A DNA stretch of 64,000 nucleotides, from assembly GCA_022559845.1 (NCBI GenBank), contig JAHNEJ010002013.1, forward strand, positions 620,001 through 684,000, written 5' to 3'. Both the position numbers and the translations under genes were made by a program. A model generated the notes under the pieces. That model ran no database searches. It saw only the letters and a list, made by a program, of their open reading frames with translations, and was not told where the DNA came from. The DNA comes from Amorphophallus konjac (Eukaryota; Streptophyta; Magnoliopsida; Alismatales; Araceae). Shown here in pieces: positions 10,506-21,065 of the stretch (positions are counted from its first letter, which is position 1; every line of letters starts with the position of its first letter).

Positions 10506-12716
10506 TTATCTTACAGGGAATTTAGCATGTTTGAGATTCACATTTCTACCCTGAATATGCCAACAGTCCTTGATTGTATGGCCATACTTTCTACAGTGAG
10601 AGCAATAAGAGGCATTCTTTTTAAAATTGAGTTCATTATTGCCATAGCCTCTTTGGGCATGCCAACAATCAATGGCCCTGTGGCCATCCTTTCCACATTC
10701 AAAGCATGAAATAGAATTTCTTTCAAAAAAGCCTGACCAGCATTCAGAGGCCCTGTGACCCCTTTTGTTGCAATTAAAACAGATGATATGCTGGTTCATT
10801 GAAACAGATTTGTTTTTATTAAAAACATGTTGGTTTGCAGGGAATTTAGCATGATATGAATAAAATATTTTCTTACCACTAGCAAACCAGCAATGAGCAA
10901 TTGAGTGTCCTAATTTGCCACAATTAGAACATGTGACACTCCTTTTCTGAGGTGAGGGATTTTTATCATGAGACCTCCTAGCATTCTTATCATCCTTCTC
11001 CATCAACTTACACTCATGCATCAGATGTCCAACTTTATGACAGTAATGACAGATAATCTTCCTTTTAGATGCATGTGAGTGTGTGTGAGGACTGTGATCA
11101 GCAAACACTGATGAACCCTTTTCATTTATTTTCTGATTTAGAGTCCTTTTCTGATTTTTATCCTCTTTTCCTGTTTTATTAGCCTTGTACTGACTTGGAG
11201 ATAAAGTGGAAGGCTTTTCCTGTTCAGAAGATTTAATGAAAACATTTTTCAGTTTGGATCCATCAACCTTTTTCAACTTTTCAGTTTGTTTCTGATTCTT
11301 CTGAACATTTGGTTGTTTATTTTCTGAGGTTGTGGCTATATCAGATGCTTTGATAAAGGATGTCGTCAGCTTGTTTTCAAAAGCCTTTTTATTGACATTG
11401 TTGTAGCCTAACCCTTCCTTTTTGACATTTACTTTTGTTCCTAGCAATTTGTTCAGATTATCTTGCCCACAAACAAATTTAGACAAAGAGTTTTTTAAGT
11501 CTTGAATTTCATTTTCTAGTGAGGAAATGTGTAACTTATAACTGGCAATCTCTTGCTCACTGTAATTCATAGCTTCATTCAAAACTTTGTTAGCAGTTTT
11601 ATACTTCTCAATTTTATTTTCCAGATTGCTCAGTTTATCAGAATCTTCAATACAAACAGTTTTTCCTCTTTCCAAAACTAGAAGTCTCTCTGACATAGTG
11701 GAGTTCAGCATTTTTAATTTCTCATTTTCTTCCTTAAGCTTGTCATTTTGAATTAACTCATTTATCAAGATCTGATCATCTGAGTTAGTTTCAAGTTTTC
11801 TTCCAGCCTTGAATTCCTTCAAATCTTTTCCCTTCTTTTCAATGTTTTTCTGTAATTCCACATTCACAGATTTGATGGCTTCAAGTTTTTCAGCAAACAA
11901 GTTCTTCTCCTGCTCAAGTTTCTCAGATTTTTTATCATTTTTATTAGTAGATATTCTCAGAGAATCATTTTCAGATTTCAGCTTGTTTAAATCTGAGTTT
12001 ACACTTTCAAAGTTTTTCAGCAATTTTTCATACTGGTCATGATAGTTAACAACAGTCTGGTTATCATTATCTGAGTTCAATTTTTCTTTGAGTTCAGATA
12101 TCACATTTATATGATCTTGATTTTCAGTTTTCAATAATGAAACTTGTTTCTTCAGTATTTGAAAGTCAGACATACAAGTATCATGAATATTTTTCAATTC
12201 AACACAATTTCTACAAGGAGAGCTTAAACTATCTAAACCAGTACCCTTCTTCAATTTTTTATACTGTTTTCTTAACAGTTCATGAGATTCAAATAATTCA
12301 GCATATGCATTCTCCCAATCTTCTAGAGAGAAATTCTCGAAGAGATTTACCTCATCATCATCATCTTCTTCAGTTTGATTGCTGCCTTGATCGCTTCTGT
12401 TGGCCATCATGCAGCTTGTTTGATTTCCTTTCCCGGCTCTCTTCATCATCTCCAACATATCCCTTGCAGATCTGCAATCAAGGAAACATGAGTGAAAGGC
12501 TTTGTCAGTGGCTGCTTTCATCAGATTTATAGCTATCTGATTCTCCTCATACATTGCTTCGTGACTGTCAGTCCATTTGGACTTTTTCTTTGGTAATTTA
12601 TGAGGACCATGTGAAATCACTTTCCACAGGTCTGGATCAAAAAATCTAACATAAGCACGTAAGCCACTGTGCCACTGGTTGAAATCAAAACCACTGAAGA
12701 CGGGTGGACAAGCCAT
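10506..12716 (-). CDS. Element A Gag (coiled coil with five CCHC zinc knuckles)
   Basis: The 736-residue protein is the RNA-binding structural protein of a copia retrotransposon. Residues 1-100 look like a shortened UBN2/DUF4219-type gag domain (VFSGFDFNQWHSGL, DLWKVI, then AKDM-like RSARDML); the centre of that domain seems deleted before NLFENFSLEDWENAYAELFE. Residues about 150-430 are a long Lys/Glu/Leu coiled coil. The C-terminal third has five CX2CX4HX4C knuckles: CHYCHKVGHLMHEC, CSNCGKLGHSIAHC, CFNCNKRGHRASEC, CFECGKDGHRAIDC and CSHCRKYGHTIKDC. Sirevirus Gags are known for such coiled coils, reported to bind dynein light chain LC8. The start MACPPVF lies about 115 bp inside the primer site. 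An in-frame TAA at 10506 truncates it; knuckle-like sequence continues beyond. Confidence 0.88.
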   Translation of the reverse strand: MACPPVFSGFDFNQWHSGLRAYVRFFDPDLWKVISHGPHKLPKKKSKWTDSHEAMYEENQIAINLMKAATDKAFHSCFLDCRSARDMLEMMKRAGKGNQTSCMMANRSDQGSNQTEEDDDDEVNLFENFSLEDWENAYAELFESHELLRKQYKKLKKGTGLDSLSSPCRNCVELKNIHDTCMSDFQILKKQVSLLKTENQDHINVISELKEKLNSDNDNQTVVNYHDQYEKLLKNFESVNSDLNKLKSENDSLRISTNKNDKKSEKLEQEKNLFAEKLEAIKSVNVELQKNIEKKGKDLKEFKAGRKLETNSDDQILINELIQNDKLKEENEKLKMLNSTMSERLLVLERGKTVCIEDSDKLSNLENKIEKYKTANKVLNEAMNYSEQEIASYKLHISSLENEIQDLKNSLSKFVCGQDNLNKLLGTKVNVKKEGLGYNNVNKKAFENKLTTSFIKASDIATTSENKQPNVQKNQKQTEKLKKVDGSKLKNVFIKSSEQEKPSTLSPSQYKANKTGKEDKNQKRTLNQKINEKGSSVFADHSPHTHSHASKRKIICHYCHKVGHLMHECKLMEKDDKNARRSHDKNPSPQKRSVTCSNCGKLGHSIAHCWFASGKKIFYSYHAKFPANQHVFNKNKSVSMNQHIICFNCNKRGHRASECWSGFFERNSISCFECGKDGHRAIDCWHAQRGYGNNELNFKKNASYCSHCRKYGHTIKDCWHIQGRNVNLKHAKFPVR

Positions 12717-12832
12717 TGAAGCAAATAGCAGATAAATTCAACGCAACAGGAATATTGATGCACTAAAAGCACATTAGCACCTAAGACCGCAAGATCGAAT
12801 CTGTAGGTCGCTGGACCTTGTATGCAGACACC

Positions 12833-12845
12833 GCTCTGATACCAA
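12833..12845 (-). other. Element A primer binding site (tRNA-iMet)
   Basis: On the minus strand, one base after the LTR terminus CTAACA, the sequence is TTGGTATCAGAGC, complementary to the 3' end of initiator Met tRNA. Confidence 0.9.
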
Positions 12846-13806
12846 CTGTTAGGGTGCTAGGCCCGGATACAGAGGGGGGTGAATGTATCCTTCTACAGAA
12901 TATGGCCAAATTAAAACTAGGATGCTAAAGAAAGACACAGGATAGAACTAATTCATTTCAACTCAAATACAAACTCATGGGCGTGCCTATCCAAACATCT
13001 AGCGGAAGCAATCAATCAATCAAGCCACTGCACAAGAGATTTTAGGTGGTTCGGTCCACAGACCTACATCCACCCCTCACTCCCAACCGGAGTGAGGCTT
13101 CACTAGCAAATGCTAGAACCAAGCAGACTCAGTCTGCAAACAGTTGCTGCCACACAGCTTGACCAGGGGAACAGCCTCCCCTCTTCCTCCCAACCGGAGG
13201 GACACCCAAGTGCCTCCCAGCTACTTGGAAACTAGAGGTCGAAGACCTCTCTTCCTCCAGACCAGGAGGGACCACTGGACTTGCAACCACAAGCCCAGAA
13301 CCGGAGGACTAGCCTCCCTTCCTCTAATCAGAGGGCAACCCACAAGTGACAACCTGTCACTTGCAGCCTGGAGATCAGATCTCCCTTCTCCTGAACCAAC
13401 AGGAGGAACCCGACCCCCAACAGGGCAATCGGAAGAACAAAGATGATCAGAAAACAAAGGAAAAACAATAAAGGAAAATAACACAGCAATCAAAAAGCTG
13501 TAAAAGATGAAATGCACAATGTGGCTCTCAACGGAGCTGACTGGCCTGGATCTGATCCACGGTCCAGTGAAGACAGATCTTCAAGCAGCTTCTTCCTTCT
13601 TTTCCACGAGCTCTCTCTCTCACTCTCTATCTCTCTTTCTTTCTCTTCTGCTCTCTTAATCTCTCACTCACTGCTCTCTCTTCACGGCTTCTCTCTTCTA
13701 TCTCTTCTTCCTCTCTTTTCCTTCTTTTCTCTTCTTCTGGATCGAAGGGCTTTCTGCTCTTCAGGCTTCTGCTTCGATCGACCTTCATCTTAAGACGAAG
13801 GCTCCA

Positions 13807-13813
13807 TTTTATA
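13807..13813 (-). promoter_or_regulatory. TATA box of element A 5' LTR
   Basis: Minus-strand TATAAAA equivalent to 5339-5345. Because B is inserted at 15854, about 2 kb of U3 still lies directly upstream of this promoter. Confidence 0.6.
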
Positions 13814-15848
13814 CCTGGAGCAGCAGCAGGGCGCGTGTGGCTTCCACAGTTCCCGCCCTAAGAGTTCAGACTACGTGGCAGCATCCAGCAGGCTGTCAGA
13901 CCACGTGTCCTCATCTGGGCATTTTCCTTATCCTCGGATCACGTGCCCAGCACCAGTACGCTCAGCAGCTAGAGGTGGATGGCGTCAACTCACTTGCTCC
14001 AAAGAGTTGACGCAGTCATCAGAAATCTTCAAACTTCTTAACCGCTGCGTCGACTCCATCAGCCTATTGCGTTGACGTTTTGAAGGCAGCCAGAGATAAG
14101 TCGTCCCTTTCTTGGACTGCTGCGTCGACGCTGCCAGTTGGTGGCGTTGACGCACGAACGTGTACATTTCTATACTGGCATCTCTTAAGCCGCTGCGTCG
14201 ACGCTGCTTGTTGATGGCGTTGACGCAGTGGAAGATTTCGTGAAGGCTTCATTGCTTGTAAGAGTCTCTGCTACTTTAACTGCTGTGTCGACGCTGCTTG
14301 CTTGTGGCGTTAACGCAATAGAAGACATCGTGAAAGCTTCGTCTACTGATGCGTGGACGCTTTAAGCTTCAAGCGTCGACCCTGTTCCCTTCAGCAACAA
14401 TAATGAAGTGTATAGACTTAGTGTTAACGTGAAGCATTGTATAGACTTCAGAGATCAATATAGCAAGTGTGTACATAGTGAGGTAGTGTATAGACTTAGC
14501 AGTCTAGGTCTCTAACAACGAGTGTATAGACTTGCAACTCTTCATGAGATCTCAGTGTATAGACTTAACCAATGTATATAGTTGAAGATCTAACAATCGA
14601 GTGTATAGAGTTAGTTATGTGAGCATGCGTTGTATAGACTTCACACAAGAAGACAAACAGGCTGTACAGACTAGGAGAGTTGAATCCAGTGTACAGACTT
14701 GTTGATATCAAACGAAGAGCTTCTAGTGTATGGACTTTGCAATGCAAACAACAATGTATATACTTAGAGAACTGAAGTCTAGTGTATAGACTTGGAGAAT
14801 TGAAGTCTAGTGTATAGACTTTGGAGAACTGAGTCTAGTGTATAGACTTGGAGAATTGAAGTCTAGTGTATAGACTTCATCAAATGAAGAGCTTCAAGTG
14901 TATGGACTTTGCAATGCAAACAGCAATGTATAGACTTTGTTAAGAAGGTGCCCGATGTACAGACTTGCCTATGCGAAGCCACTGTACAGACATTGAAAAC
15001 GTGAAGCCAAAGTGTAGACTTCACGCTGTACAGACTTGAGGCTTTGATGAACGAAGGTTCAGTGTAGAGTTGGAATGTTAGGCCCAATGTATAGACTTTA
15101 TGCATGAAGCAGCACAATGAATAAGTGTGTACATTGAGACCCAGTGTATAGACATGACCTAACAGTCCAGTGTATAGACTTGAATAGCTGAAAGCTACAG
15201 TGAGAGAGTGTATACACTTGACCAGATCAAGGGCAATTCGAGTGTACAGACCTCATGCCATGAGACGCTGAGAGAGACAGTCCAATGTACAGACTTATGA
15301 AGACTGATGCATGAACAGTAATGCATAGACTTAGGAGCATGAAGGCCAATGTGTAGACATCAACTATCAAGACGCTAAGGAAGACGGACAATGTACAGAC
15401 TTCCTGTAACAGTCTGATGTACAGACTTCATGAAGCTAGACGAGCGGCTGTACAGACTTTGAAGGAGGACAAATGTATGGACTTGGTGACGTGAAAGCGA
15501 TGTACACACTTATAGCGTTGACGCTAATGTCTTGAGAATGCTCACAGCGTTGACGCTGCATGAGACGTAGGCTGTACAGACTTAGCATGTGAAGACTGAT
15601 GTGCATACTTGCTGAGTTGACGCTGCAGCCCAATGAGTTGACGCTGCAACGTATATTCTTGATGATCAACTGATGATGTATAGACTTCATCAAATGAAGA
15701 AACTAAACTGAAGCGTCGACGCATCATCTCAAGGAGTTGACGCACTACTGTATGGACAGATACAAAAATGACCAAGGGGTCGACGCATCGGCACACTGAG
15801 TTGACGCACTACAGTGACAACTGTGCAGACAGAGTGTAGCAATGAATA

Positions 15849-15853
15849 CTTTA
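15849..15853. repeat. Target site duplication of element B, left (CTTTA)
   Basis: CTTTA precedes the LTR start TGTAATATCC and is repeated at 25564-25568 after GTCACA. Confidence 0.93.
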
Positions 15854-16192
15854 TGTAATATCCCGGACCTTTCAGATCCTTCTTCGTGGGTCCCGGATCT
15901 GGTTTTCAGAGCGTTCGGCTCTGTTGTGTCTGAAATTTCGTTTCGGACATCTTTCGTGTTCGGGTCGGCGCGATCCGGAGTCGTTTCGGAGGCCCGGAGG
16001 CGTTCCGCGGCTTTTCCGCGTGTGTTTTCCGATTCCCGGCGTGTGTTTCGGCTTCTCCTTCGGACGCTCGCTGCGGGTTAACTGGGCTATTCACACGGGC
16101 ACGAGTGGTACCGTTGCGATCGGTACGTTCCGAGGATCGTGGGGGTGTAATTTCCTAATTTTGGTATTTTCCGCATTTTTCGGGTTTTTTTT

Positions 16193-16199
16193 TATAAAA
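16193..16199 (+). promoter_or_regulatory. TATA box of element B 5' LTR
   Basis: TATAAAA follows a T run and precedes a pyrimidine-rich stretch (TTTCTTTTCTCTCTCCC); the 3' LTR copy is at 23512-23518. Transcription would begin around 16225. Confidence 0.7.
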
Positions 16200-16761
16200 C
16201 CCTTTTTCTTTTCTCTCTCCCCCACCATCTTCTTCTTCCTCTCTTCTTCTTCCTCCTTCCTCCTCCACCGTGTCTCCCTCCCTCTCCCTCTCTTCCTCCC
16301 GGTTGGCCACGGCGAGCTCCCCTCCGGCTGCAGACGGCGGCGGGGCGACGGCGCGGTGACGTGGGCGGCGGCGAGGCGGTCGTGGGGGCGTGCGGCGAGT
16401 GTGGGAAGCTTAAGGAAGAACGAGGGTTTTTCAAGCGTTCTTCGCGATTCGTGGACGATTCGGCGGAGCATTCGCTCCATTGAGGCAGGGTGACGTTCCT
16501 TAGCCTCATGCCGTTCTTTTCCGTGATTCATAGGCCGCGGGGAGGCCGAGAGGGGATCATTTGAGCGTTTTTGGGTTTTTCCATGATTTGGGGAGAGCTC
16601 GCCCGATCTATGGATTCAATGCATGGATTCGTGTTTTGAGGGCCTAGAATCATGCTAGGGGTCCCCAGGGGTCTTCCCCTTTGTTTTCCCCCTCTCCCAT
16701 GGAGGTATGGGGGCGTGGTTGGAATTTTTGGGCGTTCTTACCGTTTTCGACCTCGGACTGA

Positions 16762-17010
16762 GAACGCGCTATACTCCAGTAGCGCGTTCTTGGAGGACGC
16801 GCTGCCCCGACCGAGCGCGTTCATCGGAGAAGATGAACAGTTTGGCGGTTCGTGTCGCGCTATGGGGCCCTAGCGCGATCATCATTGTCGCGCTAGGAAG
16901 ACCTAGCGCGATGGTCCGTGTCGCGCTGTGGGGCCATAGCGCGACAACCCTTGTTGCGCTAGGGGACCCTAGCGCGACATGCCCTGTCGCGCTAGGTATC
17001 CCTAGCGCGA
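16762..17010 (+). repeat. Array of seven short hairpins (GCGCG stems) in the transcribed part of the B 5' LTR
   Basis: The first is GAACGCGCTA, eight bases, TAGCGCGTTC. A weaker one follows (GACGCGCTG/GAGCGCGTTC), then five in tandem of the form TCGCGCTA-G/C-rich loop-TAGCGCGA at about 38-bp spacing from 16855. The array lies downstream of the TATA box, so RNA from the element should carry it as a structured leader. Confidence 0.88.
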
Positions 17011-18247
17011 TTTGGTTCGTTGTTGGGTGTTCCCCTTGGGCCGTGTGTGCGTCCCGGGCACCCCGTGGAGTTCCGTGACCGTGTCTTTGGTGTCCGGAGG
17101 TTCCGTTTGCCTCGGTTAGGCGTTTGCCCGTGGGCAGTGCGTCTGTTTCTTTTCCGACCGTGGTCACCGTGCGACGGGGCTGGTGCGTGGGGGGTGATTC
17201 CCACCTGTTGTCGGAGTCGGACGTCGTTTTCCGTCGACTTGAGAGTCTACTCCTTTAGTGACCCTCCACTAGTCGTAGCCCACCAGTACGAGGTGCTGGT
17301 CTCACCTGGGAGTGGTGTACGGGCACCCACCTTTCGAGACGGTTTGTGGACCGGTTCCCGTAGGCCCCTCGTCGGTAGCCAGAGTCCGGCTACGGGGGAA
17401 AACCGGTCAGAGGACCAGACCTAGTGACGCAAGGTCTGTGTGTGCACACGTGGTTGGGGGCAGTTGGACCCACGTCGACGGGCGTGACCCGAGCTAGTTA
17501 CTTGTTTGTGGTTACTTGTACGGTGTTTGCGCCTCGGGTAGGACCTACCACGTCAGGCGGCTCACCTGCGGTGCGGTGTAAGACGTCAGGGGACGCTACC
17601 GGCTGTGCTTCTAGTGGGTGGTACTCCTGTCGAGTACGGAGTGTCAGACTGTCAGTCGTGTGTTTCCGACCTTCGGGTTTTGACGGTTCGACCGTTGAGT
17701 TTCGGTCTTCTCGTACCGCGGCACGTGTGTCGGTTTGCGTGCCGTAGGGTCTAGTTCTGTAGAGTACAGGGCTTTTCTTTCCGAGGTACTTTCCTACCGC
17801 TAGAGTAGTGGTTTCTCGTTCATCGAGGTAGGGTTCGAGTGATCCCTACTGAGTCTTGTTCTGAGACTCATTCCCTGCGTGTTTTCACCGCGTTTCAGGT
17901 GAGGCGCCACCTTCGGGGAGCGCGTCAGGAGCGCAGCGTGGTGCGGGTGCCCAGAGGTAGTGCCAGAGGTCAGAGCCGGGGGATGCCCCGAGTAGCTGTA
18001 CTTTTCTTTCTTGTCACTGTACTAGTCGTGGACTGCTGTTATTATTGTTCTTTATTGTGGACCATGTAAATTGTTAATTTATTTCCTGCTTAATATTATA
18101 ACTGTTTAATTTCTGCAATTATCTGTGATGCTTATGTAGTTTCCACACCATCCTTTTAACCCTTCCGAGTCTTCGGACTCGTGGGTGGCAGTACGAGTCT
18201 CGGGTTATCGGGCCTTCCCGGTAATCGGATTCTCGGGTCGTCACAGC

Positions 18248-18259
18248 TGGTATCAGAGC
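18248..18259 (+). other. Element B primer binding site (tRNA-iMet)
   Basis: TGGTATCAGAGC sits two bases after the LTR end. Confidence 0.92.
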
Positions 18260-18410
18260 GCGGTTGTGGAATTACATGAGAATCATAGGTAATTGTAGTG
18301 GTCCACTAGTCCACGGCGATGATGTACAGATGACGCTGGCATTGGGCACCGCATGTTTTACTCTGACATTGCCGTTTCCGTGTTTTCTGTCTTGTGCTTC
18401 AGGAGCGAGG

Positions 18411-19628
18411 ATGGCGCCGAGGAGGAGTTCTCGCTCTCAGCAGGGGCAGTCGGCTGGAGGTCAGGAGATCCAGCAGGGGGTCCAGAGGGACCAGGAGGAG
18501 CATAGCAGAGTTCCGGGTGCTACCGAGGCCGCGGATGCTGCGAGGGCTCCGGGGGCCGAGGATTTCTTCCGTGGCATGTACCATCTCATGTCTCAGCAGT
18601 TTGGCGGAGAGGCTGCTGAGGGTTCGATTGTCAGGGGTGGGCCAGGCCGAGCGGTGAGGGACTTCATGCAGTTCCATCCACCTTACTTTAGCGGCCAGGC
18701 AGACCCTGATGCGGCTCGTGATTGGCTTGATGAGATAGAGCGGGTGTTCAGTTCTGCGAAGAGTACTGCCGAGGACAGAGTGGTGTTGGCCTACAACCAG
18801 TTGCAGGGTACGGCTCGGAGGTGGTGGTCTTCCGAGTGGAAGACGTCCTTTCAGCTTCGTCCACTTGAGCAGGTTGAGTGGGGTGACTTTGTCAGTGCTT
18901 TCGAGCGTACGTAATGTCCAGATGTTGTTGCTACGCAGCGGATGCGGGAGTTTCTGGAGCTGGTGCAGGGTGACATGTCCGTGTTGCAGTATAGGGCCCG
19001 ATTTGTCGGGCTGGGTCGGTATGCACCTCATATCATGGAGCATGAGAGGGTGAGGACGACGCAGTTTGTGCAGGGCTTGAGGCTGGAGCTGAGGCACCAT
19101 TTGATCACGAATGGGGCCACTGATCTAGAGACGGCGTCTCGTGTTGCGATTTCCTTGGAGATGGATATGCAGAGGACTCGAGGACCGATCAGCCAGGGGC
19201 AGTCCTTGTTAGGTCGCAGCCAGCAGTCGGCTACCCAGCAGCAGGGTTTCTTCCAGCATGCGTCGGGTGGTTCAGGAGTACCGACACCGGCAGCGTCAGT
19301 GGCAGGATCTGCGTCCTTCGGCTCGAAGATCAAGAAGTTCTTGAAGAAGAGTCTTCGGAAGAAGCACAAGGATCAAGGGCAAGCTTCATCGGGCAGTGTA
19401 CAGTAGCCGATTCCTTTGCAGCGTCCGGGATCAGTGGGTGGATCGCGAGGACCTTGTCCACGGTGTGGTGGGACCCACCCAGGCAGGCAGTGCACGGCGC
19501 CGATCATCTGTTTTCGGTGTGACCAGCCAGGGCACATGGCGCGTGACTGTCCTCAGAGACCGCCGCAGCAGCAGTTTCCTCAGCAGCAGCAGGTTCCCCA
19601 GCAGCAGAGGCAGCAGCAGCAGCAGTAG
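18411..19628 (+). pseudogene. Element B Gag region (retrotrans_gag plus CCHC knuckle), two internal stops and a closing stop
   Basis: It begins MAPRRSSRSQ at 18411 and stays in one frame with the downstream pol. The gag domain is seen in FMQFHPPYFSG..DARDWLDEIERVF and the conserved GTARRWW, continuing after the stop as RMREFLELVQGDMSV and FVQGLRLELR. A basic stretch (KIKKFLKKSLRKKHK) leads to PCPRCGG and a CCHC knuckle, CFRCDQPGHMARDC, then a polyglutamine tract. Stops are TAA 18912, TAG 19404 and TAG 19626; the latter two sit in CAG-rich glutamine runs and look like CAG to TAG changes. Intact relatives make one Gag-Pol polyprotein, so this copy should be unable to make full Gag. Confidence 0.9.
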
Positions 19629-21065
19629 GGACAGTATCCGCCGCTACCCAGGTCAGCTAGCGTGGGAGGCAGGCAGAGGGCTCGTGGCCAGATCACGCAC
19701 TTGACCAGGGCAGAGGCAGTGGCGTCGCAGCTCGTGGAAGGTACCGTTCAGATTTTGGGTTGTGCGGCTCGGGTTTTATTTGATTCTGGCGCGTCTCATT
19801 CGTTTATTTCGGAGGATTTCGCGTCGAGCGTCGAGGAGCCGGTGACCCAGTTGTCCTGTGATTTGGCAGTGGAGTTGCCTTCGGGTGATTTTATGGTCAC
19901 TCCGTATTGCTTCGACCAGGTTCCGGTGTGGATCGATGGGCGGAGTATGCCAGGCAGGTTGTATGCGTTGCAGCTTCGGGATTACGACGTGATTCTAGGC
20001 ATGGATTGGCTCGAGACTCATGGAGCGGTGGTGGATTGTGGGATGAAGAGGGTCTACTTCCAGCATCCGAGCAAGAGGACCTTCTATTTCCAAGGTATCC
20101 GTTCCACCTCTTCTCGATTCCTTATCTCTGCTATTCGAGCCCGTCGATTGCTTGATTCAGGTTGTCAGGGTTTTCTCGCGTCTGTGGTTGTGTCTGACCA
20201 GATGGAGCCGGATGTCGAGGACATTGCGGTGGTGTGTGAGTTTCCCGATGTTTTTCCTGAAGAGTTGCCTGGATTACCTCCCCAGCGGGAGATCGATTTC
20301 GTGATCGAGGTTGTACCTGGTACGGGACCTTTGGCGAAGGCTCCCTACCGTATGGCCCCCGCTGAGTTGAGGGAGTTGAGGGCGCAGTTGCAGGAACTGT
20401 TGGCCAAGGGGTATATTCGTCCGAGCTTTTCCCCTTGGGGTGCGCCCGTGTTGTTCGTGAAGAAGAAGGACGGTAGTCTGCGGCTATGCATTGACTATCG
20501 GCAGTTGAATGAAGTGACCATTAAGAACAAGTATCCGTTGCCGCGGATTGATGATTTGTTCGACCAGCTTCAGTCTGCGCGGGTGTTCTCGCGGATTGAT
20601 TTGCGGTCCGGTTACTATCAGCTGAGAATTCGCGAGTCCGATGTGGAGAAGACTGCATTCAGTACGAGGTACGGGCATTATGAGTTTCTGGTGATGCCGT
20701 TTGGGCTCACCAATGCCCCGGCAGCCTTCATGGACTTGATGCAGAGGGTGTTTCATCCGTATTTGGACCAGTTCGTGGTCATCTTCGTGGATGACATCCT
20801 TGTTTATTCGCGGTCTGCTGAGGAGCATGCGTACCATTTGGGTGTGGTGCTGCAGACGTTGCGAGATCACCAGTTGTATGCGAAGCTCAGCAAGTGCGAG
20901 TTTTGGCTCAGCGAGGTGCACTTTCTGGGGCACGTGATTTCTGGTGATGGCATTTCCGTGGATCCCGCCAAGGTCGAGGCTGTGATGCAGTGGCCGAGGC
21001 CGAGGTCGGTGACGGAGATCCGGAGTTTCTTGGGGCTTGCGGGGTATTATCGCCGGTTTATCTAG
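19629..21065 (+). pseudogene. Element B Pol part 1: protease and reverse transcriptase
   Basis: Same frame as gag. The aspartic protease has the motif [12 protein letters not shown] at about 19778. RT follows with [29 protein letters not shown], the [14 protein letters not shown] block, [11 protein letters not shown] and a catalytic FVDDILVYS (about 20786). These are standard Ty3/gypsy motifs. A TAG at 21063 interrupts the thumb/connection at RRFI-stop-DFS, where relatives have Gln or Glu. The rest of pol follows in the same frame. Confidence 0.92.

Larger units (their letters stand above)
12847..15853 (-). repeat. Element A 5' LTR, R/U5-proximal part (split by B)
   Basis: This is the second copy of 4378-7381, running to the CTTTA target of element B. 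It contains the TATA box, both kinds of motif array and the conserved 13030-13110 stretch. The remaining 201 bp of the LTR follow at 25564. Total length without the duplicated 5 bp is 3203 bp, against 3204 for the 3' LTR. Confidence 0.92.
15854..18245 (+). repeat. Element B 5' LTR
   Basis: It is GC-rich, with a TATA box at 16193 followed by a CT-rich start region, then a long R-U5 holding the GCGCGA hairpin array (16762-17010). All ORFs within it also occur in the 3' LTR and are not considered genes. Confidence 0.95.

Noticed and set aside
16091..16531. Arg/Lys-rich minus-strand ORFs in the B LTR
   Set aside because: They are the reverse of a CT-rich leader and occur identically in the 3' LTR; composition artefact.
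16707..17167. Repetitive peptide ORFs (LGRPSAM/ALGIPSAI type) in the B LTR on both strands
   Set aside because: They simply translate the hairpin array; both strands are open because the repeat lacks stops.
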